Assembly: GCA_947452965.1 (NCBI GenBank)
Contig: CANGEW010000003.1
Coordinates: 62,001-126,000 of the forward strand
Length of the DNA stretch: 64,000 bases
Origin: Chitinophagaceae bacterium
GTDB lineage: Bacteria; Bacteroidota; Bacteroidia; Chitinophagales; Chitinophagaceae
Direction: 5' to 3'
Part shown: positions 16,704-26,709 of the stretch, one piece after another
How positions within the stretch are numbered: the stretch's first letter is position 1
Layout: each line of letters opens with the position of its first letter
The notes under the pieces: generated by a model
The model's database searches: none
Told to the model about the DNA's origin: nothing
The model's input: the letters and a program-made list of their open reading frames with translations, nothing else
Translations under genes and position numbers: made by a program

Positions 16704-17906
16704 CTATTCTTCTTCTCCATCTGTAGAGAAAGATTGCGTAAAAATACCAATAAGGTCTTTTGCCTTATAAATATTTCTGTTGTATTTATTACCTATTACA
16801 ATAATAGTAGCTTGTTCTTCAAGTAGTCTGATGAAAACAGCGTTACTTCCATGCCACCAGCCGTTATGGTAAATTATTTTTTTGCCATTGGGGAAATTGT
16901 ACATTCTCCAACCTAAACCGTAATTTCTAACTCCTGGTCGTTCATTGCTATAGGGTTTATAGGCTTCATCAAGAGTGGATTTTGATAAAAAAGATTCTGT
17001 TCGTAATAATTGATCCCATTTTAATAAGTCTTGAGGAGTTGAAAATATGTTTTTATCTCCATATACTTTATCCACATCAATAAAGGCCGCTTCTCTTCCT
17101 TTCCAATCATAACTTGGATTGGTTTTTGCCGAATCTTTGTCTGAGTAAACAAAGGTGTTATTCATGCCTAGAGGTACGAAAATCGTTTTCCGTAGATATT
17201 CAGGGTAAGATGTTTGTGTGACTTTTTCAATTAATAAAGCGAGTAACGCATAATTAGTATTGCAATAGTTAAAATGAGTATTGGGTCGTTCTACATTCTT
17301 TAGGTCTGCTTTTCTATTGATCAAGTAATTCAAAATATCATTATTGGTCACATATTTTTTTTTGTCCCAACCCAATTCATCCATAAAATACACGTAGTTG
17401 GGCAGGCCACTTCTTTGACTTAATAGACTACGAATGGTAATGCCAGGGTAGTTGAAATTGGGAAAGTATTTTGAGAAGAGATCGTCAATATTTATTTTAT
17501 TATCTTGCCATAGTTTAAGTACGGCCATAGCTGTGAATGTTTTACTTACAGATGCAATATGAAATGGTGTATTGGCATTCACAACGTCAATAGAGTGCAA
17601 ATGAGCGCTACCATTGTATTTTTCAAAAATAATGTTGCCTTGTTGAGCTACAATCATGCCTCCATTAAATTCGCTTCTTTGTAAAAATTGATCATACCAG
17701 TTATTACAATAGTCACTTAGTCTATTTTTTACACTACCATCTATAAATGCAGGAGCGGGCAGTTCAAAGCTATGGAATGAGGTGTCAGCAGTGTTATTGG
17801 AGGTAGAGCAGGATTTCTTGTAGGAAATAAAGAGTATTGTAATCGATATTATCAATATTCCTGGCAGTATAATTAGTCTAAATCCCTTTGTTTTGAGCAA
17901 TTTCAT
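16704..17906 (-). CDS. Class C beta-lactamase-fold serine hydrolase
   Basis: A 400-residue protein anchored by an N-terminal membrane segment (10-28), so the catalytic part faces the periplasm. The three motifs of the penicillin-binding/beta-lactamase fold are present: SVSK (119-122; Ser119 nucleophile, Lys122 base), YCN in HFNYCNTNYALL, and HNG in YHNGWWHG in the place of KTG. Members include esterases, D-aminopeptidases and PBP4*-like proteins, so true beta-lactamase activity should not be assumed. It ends 3 bases from the convergent SpmA-SpmB stop, and serA starts divergently 52 bases from its start. Confidence 0.87.
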   Translation of the reverse strand: MKLLKTKGFRLIILPGILIISITILFISYKKSCSTSNNTADTSFHSFELPAPAFIDGSVKNRLSDYCNNWYDQFLQRSEFNGGMIVAQQGNIIFEKYNGSAHLHSIDVVNANTPFHIASVSKTFTAMAVLKLWQDNKINIDDLFSKYFPNFNYPGITIRSLLSQRSGLPNYVYFMDELGWDKKKYVTNNDILNYLINRKADLKNVERPNTHFNYCNTNYALLALLIEKVTQTSYPEYLRKTIFVPLGMNNTFVYSDKDSAKTNPSYDWKGREAAFIDVDKVYGDKNIFSTPQDLLKWDQLLRTESFLSKSTLDEAYKPYSNERPGVRNYGLGWRMYNFPNGKKIIYHNGWWHGSNAVFIRLLEEQATIIVIGNKYNRNIYKAKDLIGIFTQSFSTDGEEE

Positions 17907-17929
17907 TTAAAAAATTAATGAGTATAGAA

Positions 17930-17937
17930 TATATTTG
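17930..17937 (+). promoter_or_regulatory. -7 element of the serA promoter
   Basis: TATATTTG is a perfect TAnnTTTG match, 21 bases before the serA ATG. The predicted transcript start (about 17942) falls next to an out-of-frame ATG at 17946. No TTG at the usual -33 spacing. Confidence 0.5.
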
Positions 17938-17958
17938 TGCAAAATATGAGTTTCTACA

Positions 17959-19197
17959 ATGGCAGAGAAAAAAAATACAAGTTATCCTAAAGAAAAAATT
18001 AACATTTTATTCCTAGAGAATATTAGCGATGCAGCTATTCAGCAATTTTCTAATGCAGGATATTCTAGTATTAAAAAGTTGGCAGGCGCTCTGAATGAGA
18101 ATGAGTTGATTAAGGAATTAAAAAATGTTCACATTTTAGGTATCAGAAGTAAGACAACCATTACGGATAGGGTATTACAATCTGCTCCAAAATTACAAGC
18201 CATAGGATGTTTTTGTATTGGCGTAAACCAAGTGGATGTTAAGGCAGCAACAAAGCATGGTGTTGCGGTGTTTAATGCACCTTATAGTAATACGAGGAGT
18301 GTTGCAGAATTGGTTATTGGGTCGTCGATTATGCTTGTAAGAAAGATTATTGATAAAAATAAATTTGCGCATGATGGTTTTTGGATGAAAGATGCAAAGG
18401 GGAGTCATGAGTTAAGGGGGAAAACATTAGGTATTATAGGGTATGGAAATATTGGAAGTCAGGTGAGTGTTCTTGCAGAAGCGCTGGGAATGAAGGTTGT
18501 TTTTTATGATGTTGAAACGAAATTGCCATTAGGCAATGCAATGGATAGTAAAAATCTAAAAGAATTACTAGGTCAAAGCGATGTGGTGACGATTCATGTC
18601 CCAGAGTTACCCTCAACAAAAAATCTAATCAATCGAAATAATCTAAAGCAATTTAAAAAAGGGGCTGTATTAATTAATTACGCTAGAGGAGAAGTAGTTG
18701 ACATCAATGCACTAAAATCTGCTTTAGAGTCCGGACATTTGGGTGGTGCAGCCATTGATGTTTTCCCTGTTGAACCAGAAAAAAATGGTGATGCTTTCAA
18801 AACGCCTTTGCAAGGCTTGTCAAATGTATTATTAACGCCACATATTGGCGGAAGTACGCAAGAAGCTCAAAATAATATTGGTATAGACGTTAGTGCTAAA
18901 TTGTTTCATTATCTTGAAAAGGGTATCAGTACTGGCTCTCATAGTATTCCTGCATTGGCATTACCCCCTCAAGAAGGAGCCCATAGGATTTTGCATATTC
19001 ATGAAAATGTACCAGGTGTCATGAGTCAAATTAATGCAACGTTGAGTAAAAATAAAATCAATATACTGGCTCAATATTTAAAAACTAATGAGGAAATAGG
19101 ATATGTTGTTTTGGATATAGATAAAGGTATTAGCAAAAGCGCGCTTGAATTGCTTAAGAAAGTAAAGCATTCTATTAAGGTAAGGATTTTGTATTAA
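17959..19197 (+). CDS. serA: D-3-phosphoglycerate dehydrogenase
   Basis: It oxidises 3-phosphoglycerate to 3-phosphohydroxypyruvate, the first step of serine synthesis. The 412-residue protein is of the short E. coli type: split substrate-binding domain, NAD-binding Rossmann domain with GYGNIG (161-166), catalytic His295 in TPHIGGS, and a C-terminal ACT domain (about 340-412) that would allow serine feedback. serC and serB are not adjacent. ATG 17959 is chosen from the family N-terminus. The sdaA gene, which degrades serine, lies 36 kb away. Confidence 0.94.
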   Translation: MAEKKNTSYPKEKINILFLENISDAAIQQFSNAGYSSIKKLAGALNENELIKELKNVHILGIRSKTTITDRVLQSAPKLQAIGCFCIGVNQVDVKAATKHGVAVFNAPYSNTRSVAELVIGSSIMLVRKIIDKNKFAHDGFWMKDAKGSHELRGKTLGIIGYGNIGSQVSVLAEALGMKVVFYDVETKLPLGNAMDSKNLKELLGQSDVVTIHVPELPSTKNLINRNNLKQFKKGAVLINYARGEVVDINALKSALESGHLGGAAIDVFPVEPEKNGDAFKTPLQGLSNVLLTPHIGGSTQEAQNNIGIDVSAKLFHYLEKGISTGSHSIPALALPPQEGAHRILHIHENVPGVMSQINATLSKNKINILAQYLKTNEEIGYVVLDIDKGISKSALELLKKVKHSIKVRILY

Positions 19198-19502
19198 TGA
19201 TTCTTCTGTCTTGCAGGCTCAATTTGATTTATTATTAACGATTCTCCGTAAACTCCAAAAGCACTCGAGTAAAATCCTTTGATTTTTTTATTTTTGGATA
19301 TCATTGCAAATAATATATCCTCGTCTGAAGGATTAGAGTCTCCTTCAAATCTGTAAGTTTCTTCAATGATAAAGTCTTTGGGAAACAATATGGTTTCTTT
19401 TACATGGTGTATTTGTTCGTCAAATTCATTGTTTAAGTCTAGTGAATATCCCCTTTTTTTCAAATCTTCAATGCCTTCTACAAGCGTGCTATAAACAAAC
19501 AT
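19194..19502 (-). CDS. Small conserved protein often mislabelled phosphoribosylpyrophosphate synthetase
   Basis: The product is 102 residues from ATG 19502 (an upstream ATG at 19535 adds 11). The pattern FVYSTLVEGIEDLKKRGYS, a central FYRFEG-like phrase (TYRFEGDSN), and YGESL near the end recall a small Bacteroidota family that databases often call phosphoribosylpyrophosphate synthetase. It has none of the PRPP-synthetase motifs and is a third of the size, so that label should not be used. It is soluble with no signal peptide and unknown function. It shares a 4-base stop overlap with serA. Confidence 0.72.
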   Translation of the reverse strand: MFVYSTLVEGIEDLKKRGYSLDLNNEFDEQIHHVKETILFPKDFIIEETYRFEGDSNPSDEDILFAMISKNKKIKGFYSSAFGVYGESLIINQIEPARQKNH

Positions 19503-19692
19503 ACATCTTAAAATAGCACTTGCTGTTGATTTCAAAAAGTATAGAAGTCATTTATAGATATGATTTTGATAGTAATAGATTAATAATCATTGAATTAACC
19601 TAATGAATCTTGCACTAAAAGGATTAGTTTTCGTACATTGCAAATAACATATTGTTTGATATCCAAATCTTGAAAACCTAGTAATAATAATT

Positions 19693-21690
19693 ATGAGTGG
19701 AAATAAAAAAAACACTAAAAAATCTTCACAAATTCAACTGCTGAGAGGCAAGTTAGATATTAGCAGAAGCGGCATGGGGTTTGTGATTGTCGAAAATCAA
19801 GATCGTGATATTTTGATTAAGCCAAATAATTTTGGCAAAGCCTTTCATGGCGATATAGTTCGAGTTCAAATAGCTACTGGAGGGTCTGGTGTTAAACGTG
19901 CTGAGGGTAAAGTTGTTGAAGTGGTAGAACGCAAACAACTATTATTTGTTGGGAATGTTCACATCAATAAGAATGTTGCTTTTTTTGAAGTAGCTGGAGA
20001 TCGACCCTTACCTGATTTTTATATCCCCAATGATAAATTAGCTGGTGCAAAAGATGGAGATAGAGTGATCGCAAAATTTCTAAAATGGGATAAGGATGAC
20101 AGAAAGCCTCAGGCAATCGTCGAGTCCGTTATTTCTGCAGAGGACGAATCGGATTTGGCTATGAAAGAAATTTTGATTGACGCAGGTTTTACTATGGGTT
20201 TTGATGAGGGAGTGATGAAAGAAGTAGAACAATTGTCTGATAGAATAACCAGAGAAGAATTGTCAAAGCGAAAGGATTTTAGAGATATACTCACTTTTAC
20301 TATTGATCCTGTTGATGCAAAAGATTTTGATGACGCAATTTCTATTCGTAACCTAGATAATGGTAATTATGAAATTGGCGTTCATATTGCAGATGTCAGT
20401 CATTTTGTTAAACCAAATTCACTTCTTGATAAAGAAGCGTTTGCAAGAGCAACGAGTGTGTATTTGCCAGACAGAGTAAATCCGATGTTGCCTGAAAAAA
20501 TATCTAATGAACTTTGTTCTTTACGACCTAATGAAGATAAATATACATTCTCGGCAGTGTTTCAAATTACAAATAGAGCAGAAATAAAAAGTCAGTGGAT
20601 TGGAAGAACCATTATTCATAGTAATCATAGATTTACTTATGAAGAAGTGCAAGAGATTATTGAAAGAAAAGAAGGGTTGCATGATAAGGCGATCTTGTTA
20701 TTGAACAATCTAGCTCAAACGTTTAGAAAGAAAAGATTTGATAATGGAGCCATCAATTTTTCATCTACAGAAGTAAGATTCCAATTGGATGAAAAAGGGA
20801 AGCCCATTGGTATCGTAGTAAAAGAAAGCAAAGAAGCCCATAAATTGATTGAAGAATTTATGTTGCTTGCAAATAAAGCCGTTGCTGAATATGTTTCGAA
20901 AATTAAAATCAATAAAGAAGCAATTCCTTTTCCATATCGTATACATGATCAGCCAGGGGAGGAGAAACTAAAACCTTTTGTTGCTTTCGCTAGAAAATTT
21001 GGCTATCAATTCGATACCAAGGATGAGAAAACCATCGCCAGTTCTTTTAATAATCTTTTAAGTGAAGTACATGGTAAACCTGAGCAGCATGTGTTAGAAC
21101 AGTTAGGTATCAGAACTATGGCTAAAGCCATTTATACTACTGAAAATATTGGTCATTATGGTTTAGGATTTGATAACTATTGTCATTTTACTTCACCCAT
21201 ACGAAGGTATCCCGATGTATTGGTACATCGTGTACTTCAACAATGTTTGGATAAAAACTTATTGCCCGACAAAAAAATGGAGGAACGTTGTAAGCATTGT
21301 AGCGATAAAGAACGGTCTGCTATGGAAGCAGAAAGAGCAGGTAATAAATATAAGCAGGTAGAGTTTATGAAACAATATTTAGGAGAAGAATTTGAAGGTG
21401 TAATCAGTGGTGTAGCAGCTTTTGGCTTTTGGGTTGAAACAATTGCACATAAATGCGAAGGCTTAGTTAGTATTAAGGATTTGAATACTTATGATGATTT
21501 TAAATATGATGAAACTGATTATGCTCTATTAGGAATGCGTACTAAAAAGAAATTTCGAATGGGGGATAAAATTATGATTAAAGTGGTCGCGGCGAATCTA
21601 ACCAAACGCCAATTAGATTACGAGTGGGTTACGGGCGGAGAAGCTGATTTGTCTAAATCAATCAAAACATCCAAGAAAAACAAAAAATGA
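19693..21690 (+). CDS. rnr: Ribonuclease R (RNB family 3'-5' exoribonuclease)
   Basis: A processive 3'-5' exoribonuclease that degrades structured RNA. The 665 residues hold two N-terminal cold-shock OB domains (about 15-170), the RNB catalytic domain with DPVDAKDFDDAIS (about 211-223; the Asp cluster binds Mg) and HFTSPIRRYPDVLVHR, and a C-terminal S1 domain (about 565-650) followed by a Lys-rich tail that would bind RNA. It heads a run of four same-strand genes (prenyl synthase, permease, Smr protein) spaced 43, 36 and 39 bases apart. Confidence 0.95.
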   Translation: MSGNKKNTKKSSQIQLLRGKLDISRSGMGFVIVENQDRDILIKPNNFGKAFHGDIVRVQIATGGSGVKRAEGKVVEVVERKQLLFVGNVHINKNVAFFEVAGDRPLPDFYIPNDKLAGAKDGDRVIAKFLKWDKDDRKPQAIVESVISAEDESDLAMKEILIDAGFTMGFDEGVMKEVEQLSDRITREELSKRKDFRDILTFTIDPVDAKDFDDAISIRNLDNGNYEIGVHIADVSHFVKPNSLLDKEAFARATSVYLPDRVNPMLPEKISNELCSLRPNEDKYTFSAVFQITNRAEIKSQWIGRTIIHSNHRFTYEEVQEIIERKEGLHDKAILLLNNLAQTFRKKRFDNGAINFSSTEVRFQLDEKGKPIGIVVKESKEAHKLIEEFMLLANKAVAEYVSKIKINKEAIPFPYRIHDQPGEEKLKPFVAFARKFGYQFDTKDEKTIASSFNNLLSEVHGKPEQHVLEQLGIRTMAKAIYTTENIGHYGLGFDNYCHFTSPIRRYPDVLVHRVLQQCLDKNLLPDKKMEERCKHCSDKERSAMEAERAGNKYKQVEFMKQYLGEEFEGVISGVAAFGFWVETIAHKCEGLVSIKDLNTYDDFKYDETDYALLGMRTKKKFRMGDKIMIKVVAANLTKRQLDYEWVTGGEADLSKSIKTSKKNKK

Positions 21691-21733
21691 TATCCATAAA
21701 AAGATTATTTAAAAAGTAAAAAGTTTTCAATTC

Positions 21734-22699
21734 ATGCAATCTTTCGCTACACTTTCCAAGTTGTTTGAAAATCATTTCAACAAGCGACATTTCCCTAACT
21801 CTCCTTCAACTTTATATGATGCGGCACAATACATTCTTAAGATTGGTGGAAAACGTGTGAGACCTGTGAGTGTTTTGATGGGTCATGAGTTATTTAATGA
21901 ATTTGATGAAGACGCTTTACATGTTGCAACAGCTATTGAATTATTTCACAATTTCTCTTTAATTCATGATGACATCATGGACAAGGCTCCCTTAAGAAGA
22001 GGTTGGGAAACGGTTCATACAAAATATGGCGAATCAACAGCTTTGCTTGCGGGAGATGTAATGTTAGTCGCTGCATATGAAGAAATTAATAAAATAAAAT
22101 CTAATAAGTTATCAGAGATTTTAACATTGTATAGCCGAACAGCAAAAGAAGTTTGCGAGGGTCAGCAATTGGATATGGATTTTGAAAAACAATTGAATGT
22201 CTCTATGGAAGAATATCTGGAAATGATTACTTTAAAAACATCTGTCTTACTGGCTGCTAGCTTGCAATTAGGTGCTATTTTAGGAGGTGCCGGCGAATCC
22301 AATCAAAAATATTTATACGATTTCGGAAAAAATATTGGGATTGCATTTCAAATTCAAGATGATTATTTAGATGCATTTGGAGATCCGGAAAAATTTGGTA
22401 AGCAAGTTGGTGGAGATATTTTATCCAACAAAAAAACTTTTTTATTAATACACGCTTTGTCAGCTACCAATCCAACACAACGAAAAGAGCTAGAATTATT
22501 ATTAGAAGGTAACGAACCTGATAAAGTAGCCAGAGTCGTTGCTATATATAAAGAATGCAAAGTAGATCAATGGGCACATACATTAAAAGAGAAGTACTAT
22601 GAAATGGCTCTTAAAAATTTACATGAAATAGCTGTTCAGGATGCAAGAAAACAAGAACTGATTTCATTGGCGAAATATCTACTTCAAAGAGACTCATAA
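21734..22699 (+). CDS. Polyprenyl (trans-isoprenyl) diphosphate synthase
   Basis: It condenses isopentenyl diphosphate with allylic diphosphates. The two aspartate-rich motifs that bind Mg-diphosphate are DDIMD (79-83) and DDYLD (209-213). GGKRVRP (38-44) binds IPP. The fifth residue before the first motif is Phe74, an aromatic often found in enzymes that stop at C15-C20, so FPP or GGPP synthase is more likely than a long quinone-chain enzyme. This is an inference from one position. The length of 321 is normal. It sits in the rnr operon. Confidence 0.88.
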   Translation: MQSFATLSKLFENHFNKRHFPNSPSTLYDAAQYILKIGGKRVRPVSVLMGHELFNEFDEDALHVATAIELFHNFSLIHDDIMDKAPLRRGWETVHTKYGESTALLAGDVMLVAAYEEINKIKSNKLSEILTLYSRTAKEVCEGQQLDMDFEKQLNVSMEEYLEMITLKTSVLLAASLQLGAILGGAGESNQKYLYDFGKNIGIAFQIQDDYLDAFGDPEKFGKQVGGDILSNKKTFLLIHALSATNPTQRKELELLLEGNEPDKVARVVAIYKECKVDQWAHTLKEKYYEMALKNLHEIAVQDARKQELISLAKYLLQRDS

Positions 22700-22735
22700 T
22701 ACTTTTTACTATTATTCAATCTATAATGTATCAAA

Positions 22736-24439
22736 ATGAACAAATCATTATTCAGAACCAAAAATATCGATCGTATTTTGGCAGATGGGACTGATGGGGC
22801 TCATGGAGGAAATTCTTTAAAAAGAGTATTAACAGTAAAAGATCTTACTTTTTTTGGAATCGCAGCTATTTTAGGTGCGGGTAGTTTCAGTAGTTTAGGG
22901 GGAGCTATTTTTAGTGGCGGACCTGGTGTAATTATTTTATTTGTCATTACAGGAATTGCTTGCGCTTTTACTGCTTTTTGTTATTCAGATTTTGCAAGTC
23001 GTATACCCGTAGCAGGGAGTGCTTATACATATGCATACGCTAGCTTTGGAGAACTTTTTGCTTGGATTATTGGCTGGGCATTAATTATGGAGTATTCCAT
23101 TGGTAATATTTATGTTGCGTATAGCTGGAGCGATTATTTTACTTCTTTTTTAGATAAAATGCATATTCATATTCCTGCGTATTTATGTACCAGTTATATG
23201 GAAGCGAAACATGCTATAGAATCTCATACTTCAAATGAAGAATTACTTTCTGCCTGGGACAATGCGCCCGTTTTCGCAGGTATTAAATGTATTTTGGATT
23301 TGCCGGCATTAATCATCAACGTTTTGATTACATATCTGGTTTTTAAGGGGGTAAAAGAGAGTAAGAATTTTAGCAATTTGATGGTAATACTAAAGTTGGG
23401 TGTTGTTTTGTTGATTATTTTGGTGGGAGGATATCTTGTTTTAAATAATCATTTAACCTATAATTGGTTACCAAAAAATAATGAAGGGATCGCTTCGTTT
23501 ATGCCCAATGGTTTTGGGGGTGTAATGTCGGCAGTAGCAGGTGTGTTTTTTGCTTATATTGGATTCGATGCAGTGAGTGTTTTGGCAGAGGAAAGCAAAA
23601 ACCCTCAAAGAGATTTACCTAGAGGAATGATTTATTCTTTGGTGATTTGTACTGTCATTTATATCCTATTAACATTGATTCTTACAGGTGCAGTTCACTA
23701 TCAAAAATTTGAAGGGGTCGGTGATCCGCTTGCTTTCATATTCGAAGAACAAAATTTAAATGTTGGTTGGATGCAACTATTGGTTTCGATTTGTGCAGTA
23801 ATTGCCATGACAAGCGTTTTGTTAGTATTTCAAATGGGGCAGCCAAGAATTTGGATGAGTATGAGCAGAGATGGCTTATTGCCTGGTGTTTTTCAAAAAA
23901 TTCATCCAAAATTTAAAACGCCATCTTTTTCTACCATAGTAACGGGACTAGTGGTAGGAGTGCCTATTCTATTTACAGATAAAACATTTGTACTAGATTT
24001 TACTAGCATTGCAACTCTATTTGCGTTTGTTTTGGTTTGTGGAGGCGTTTTATTTTTACCACGTACTATTAAACAGGCAGGTAAATTTCACCTGCCTTAT
24101 ATTAATTCAAAGTTTATTTTTCCCTTAATTATTTTATCAGCCATTGCTACCATTTCGGTTGCATTCAATAATTATTTCCCTTCTTTGTTTGAGTTTAGTG
24201 GAAATTCAGCTGCAGTCACATATAATGTTTCGGCAATCATATTTTGGGTTATTTCATTATCCCTATCTATTGGCGCGTTTATAAAAAACTGGTCGCTGAT
24301 ACCTCTCTTAGGACTTACTACATGTTTATATCTTTTAACAGGGATGACTGCAATGAATTGGGCATGGTTTGGGGCTTGGCTAACAATTGGGTTGATAATA
24401 TATTTTCAATATGGCTATAAGAAGAGCAAGTTGGCTTAA
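22736..24439 (+). CDS. APC-family amino acid permease
   Basis: A 567-residue inner-membrane transporter with about 12-14 hydrophobic helices. TM1 carries the unwound, glycine-rich substrate motif (GIAAILGAGSFSSLGGAIF), and the APC signature around FAYIGFDAVSVLAEESKNPQRDLPRGM follows in the TM6 to loop region. A loop of about 50 residues after TM3 (around 145-185) is longer than usual, as in the cationic amino acid transporter (CAT) branch. The substrate is therefore probably a cationic or broad amino acid, by inference. It is the third gene of the rnr-led run. Confidence 0.85.
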   Translation: MNKSLFRTKNIDRILADGTDGAHGGNSLKRVLTVKDLTFFGIAAILGAGSFSSLGGAIFSGGPGVIILFVITGIACAFTAFCYSDFASRIPVAGSAYTYAYASFGELFAWIIGWALIMEYSIGNIYVAYSWSDYFTSFLDKMHIHIPAYLCTSYMEAKHAIESHTSNEELLSAWDNAPVFAGIKCILDLPALIINVLITYLVFKGVKESKNFSNLMVILKLGVVLLIILVGGYLVLNNHLTYNWLPKNNEGIASFMPNGFGGVMSAVAGVFFAYIGFDAVSVLAEESKNPQRDLPRGMIYSLVICTVIYILLTLILTGAVHYQKFEGVGDPLAFIFEEQNLNVGWMQLLVSICAVIAMTSVLLVFQMGQPRIWMSMSRDGLLPGVFQKIHPKFKTPSFSTIVTGLVVGVPILFTDKTFVLDFTSIATLFAFVLVCGGVLFLPRTIKQAGKFHLPYINSKFIFPLIILSAIATISVAFNNYFPSLFEFSGNSAAVTYNVSAIIFWVISLSLSIGAFIKNWSLIPLLGLTTCLYLLTGMTAMNWAWFGAWLTIGLIIYFQYGYKKSKLA

Positions 24440-24478
24440 TATTGGATGCAGTTCAATAACTATAAATAATACTTAGAA

Positions 24479-25489
24479 GTGAAATATGAAATAGGAGATA
24501 AAATCATTGTTCTACATTCAGATGAAGAAGGGAAAGTTGTTGAAATAATTAATGACAAAATGGTGCTTATTGAAGTAAGAGGAGTGAGGTTCCCTGCATA
24601 TATGGATCAAATTGATTTTCCATATTACAAAATGTTTACTCAAAAAAAGGTAATTGAAAAGAAAAAGATTTTCATTGACCAGATTAAAAAAGAAAAAATA
24701 AACATCCAGGAAAAAATCGCTGACGGCGTTTTTTTGAATATTATTCCAGTTTTTGATAAAGATTTTTTTGATGATGATATTGTCGATAAATTAAAAATTT
24801 ATCTCGTTAATTATAATAAAGAAGATTATCACTTTACCTATAAATTAGTTTTTGCTGGTGATGCTCATTTTGAACTAAAAAGCACCATCAATAGTTTGCA
24901 AAATTTTTATCTGCACAATATTAATTTTGAAGATGTAAGCGATTCCCCTTCTTTTGATTTTGAATTTTCACTGGTCAATCAACAAAAAGGCAAGTCTCCT
25001 TTTTTCGAGCGCTCTTTAAAATTAAAAGGGAAACAAATTTTTAAGAGAATAGAAGAAATGAGTCAAAAAAACGAATCTTCTTTTTCTTACGAATTATTTA
25101 TCGACTACCCTGATAAGATAGAGGAGTCTAAAATTGACTTGTCTAAATTAAATAATGCTGGTTTTAGGTTGTATGAGATTTCAAAAGCCAAAGATCATCT
25201 TCCTTCTGCACAATCGGTGGTTGATTTACATATTGAAAAACTAATGAATAATCACCATCATCTTCAAACAAGTGAAATTCTCTCAATACAGCTAAATGCT
25301 TTTGAAAAACATCTAGAACTCGCTATTTTGCATTTACGTTCCTCTATTGTTTTTATCCATGGTATTGGTGAAGGAACTTTGCGAGATGAGATTCATCAAC
25401 GCCTTAAGAATGTTAAAAAAGTGAATTATTTTGTAAATCAATATCACCCTTTATATGGGTATGGTGCTACGGAAGTTTTTTTTAATTAG
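24479..25489 (+). CDS. DUF2027-Smr domain protein
   Basis: A 336-residue cytoplasmic protein starting with GTG. The N-terminal ~65 residues (KYEIGDKIIVLHSDEEGKVV) form a small SH3-like DUF2027 region. The middle is a beta-rich domain. The C-terminal ~85 residues are an Smr domain, with VVDLHIEKL at its start and HGIGEGTLRDEIH, the glycine-rich loop found in MutS2 tails and Smr nucleases. No MutS ATPase is attached. It probably binds or nicks nucleic acid, but no activity is proven for the family. The stop overlaps nhaA by 8 bases. Confidence 0.8.
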   Translation: MKYEIGDKIIVLHSDEEGKVVEIINDKMVLIEVRGVRFPAYMDQIDFPYYKMFTQKKVIEKKKIFIDQIKKEKINIQEKIADGVFLNIIPVFDKDFFDDDIVDKLKIYLVNYNKEDYHFTYKLVFAGDAHFELKSTINSLQNFYLHNINFEDVSDSPSFDFEFSLVNQQKGKSPFFERSLKLKGKQIFKRIEEMSQKNESSFSYELFIDYPDKIEESKIDLSKLNNAGFRLYEISKAKDHLPSAQSVVDLHIEKLMNNHHHLQTSEILSIQLNAFEKHLELAILHLRSSIVFIHGIGEGTLRDEIHQRLKNVKKVNYFVNQYHPLYGYGATEVFFN

Positions 25490-26624
25490 AGTCTTTCTTT
25501 GTTGAAATTCTTAAATAAGCTATACCCAATAAAGCGGATAAGGACGACCCGATGATGATTGCTATTTTCGCTTCTTGAATTTGTTGTTGATTACTGAATG
25601 CAAGTAAGCATATGAAAATACTCATGGTAAATCCAATGCCCGCTAGTATTCCTGCGCCAAAAATATGTTTCCATTTTATTGCAGGCGGTAGTTGACAAAT
25701 CCCGAACAAAACAGCCAACCAACTAAATATAAATATACCAGCCGGCTTCCCAATAAACAATCCAAGTATAATCCCCAAACTTGCTGTGCTAAAAAGCCCG
25801 TGGTGCCAATTGCTCGAAAAAATGATACAGGTGTTTGCTAAAGCAAATAAAGGAATAACTATCAATGCAACTGGAAAATGTAAGTAATGCTGAACGTTGT
25901 TCGAAATAGATTGATTGTTTTTCTTTTCAGATGGCAGGGCTATTGCAAGCAATACACCTGCTAATGTTGCATGAATACCCGAATGTAACAATGTAAACCA
26001 CATACTAATTCCAATGACTATATACATCCAAAGAAAGGATACTTTTAGTTTATTAAGGGTCAGTAATAATAGAAATAAGACTGCTGTGATACCTAGATAA
26101 AATAAAGAGATTTGTTCGGTATAAAATACAGCGATTACTAAAATAGCACATAAATCATCAATCACAGCAAGGGCTGTGAGGAATATCCTTAAATTAACAG
26201 GAATTCGTTTGCCAGCAAGTGCCAGCATCCCTAAAGTAAATGCTATGTCTGTTGCCATAGGAATACCGGCTCCGTTTTGTGTAGATTTTCCGATATTAAA
26301 AAATAAGAAGATACTTGCTGGAATAATCACTCCGCCCATGGCACTTATAATAGGAAGTAGTGCAGATTTTAAATTAGATAATGCGCCTTCTTGTATTTCT
26401 CTTTTTAGCTCAAGTCCTACAAGCAAAAAGAATATCGCCATTAACCCATCGTTAATCCAATCCGTAACAATATGCCCTTGAATTACATATTGCCATATAT
26501 TTTGGTAGTATACAAAAAGTGAGCTATTAGCTATGATCAACGAAAATGCGGTACATCCAATTAGAATAAATCCTCCGGATTTTTCACTCGTGATAAATTC
26601 AGTAATTAATGACTTTATTTTCAT
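25482..26624 (-). CDS. nhaA: Na+/H+ antiporter NhaA
   Basis: It exchanges external protons for internal sodium across the inner membrane. There are about 12 hydrophobic helices. The ion-binding Asp pair is visible in ALAVIDDLCAILVIAVFY, and the late GIGFTMSIFI segment is conserved. I choose the ATG at 26624 (381 residues), since MKIKSLITEFITSEKSGG matches the family start. Upstream ATGs at 26660 and 26642 would add residues without support. It is convergent with the Smr gene and divergent from rnpB. Confidence 0.93.
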   Translation of the reverse strand: MKIKSLITEFITSEKSGGFILIGCTAFSLIIANSSLFVYYQNIWQYVIQGHIVTDWINDGLMAIFFLLVGLELKREIQEGALSNLKSALLPIISAMGGVIIPASIFLFFNIGKSTQNGAGIPMATDIAFTLGMLALAGKRIPVNLRIFLTALAVIDDLCAILVIAVFYTEQISLFYLGITAVLFLLLLTLNKLKVSFLWMYIVIGISMWFTLLHSGIHATLAGVLLAIALPSEKKNNQSISNNVQHYLHFPVALIVIPLFALANTCIIFSSNWHHGLFSTASLGIILGLFIGKPAGIFIFSWLAVLFGICQLPPAIKWKHIFGAGILAGIGFTMSIFICLLAFSNQQQIQEAKIAIIIGSSLSALLGIAYLRISTKKDSN

Positions 26625-26709
26625 TGTATTGAAATGTGTCATCAAAAATAACGAAAGCAATCATGATTATTCTGTGCGTTTTCAAACCAAATACTATTAA
26701 TTTTACAAT

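Noticed and set aside
16704-17906. An antibiotic-resistance beta-lactamase
   Set aside because: The third motif is HNG and the sequence resembles general serine hydrolases of the same fold. Nothing indicates resistance.
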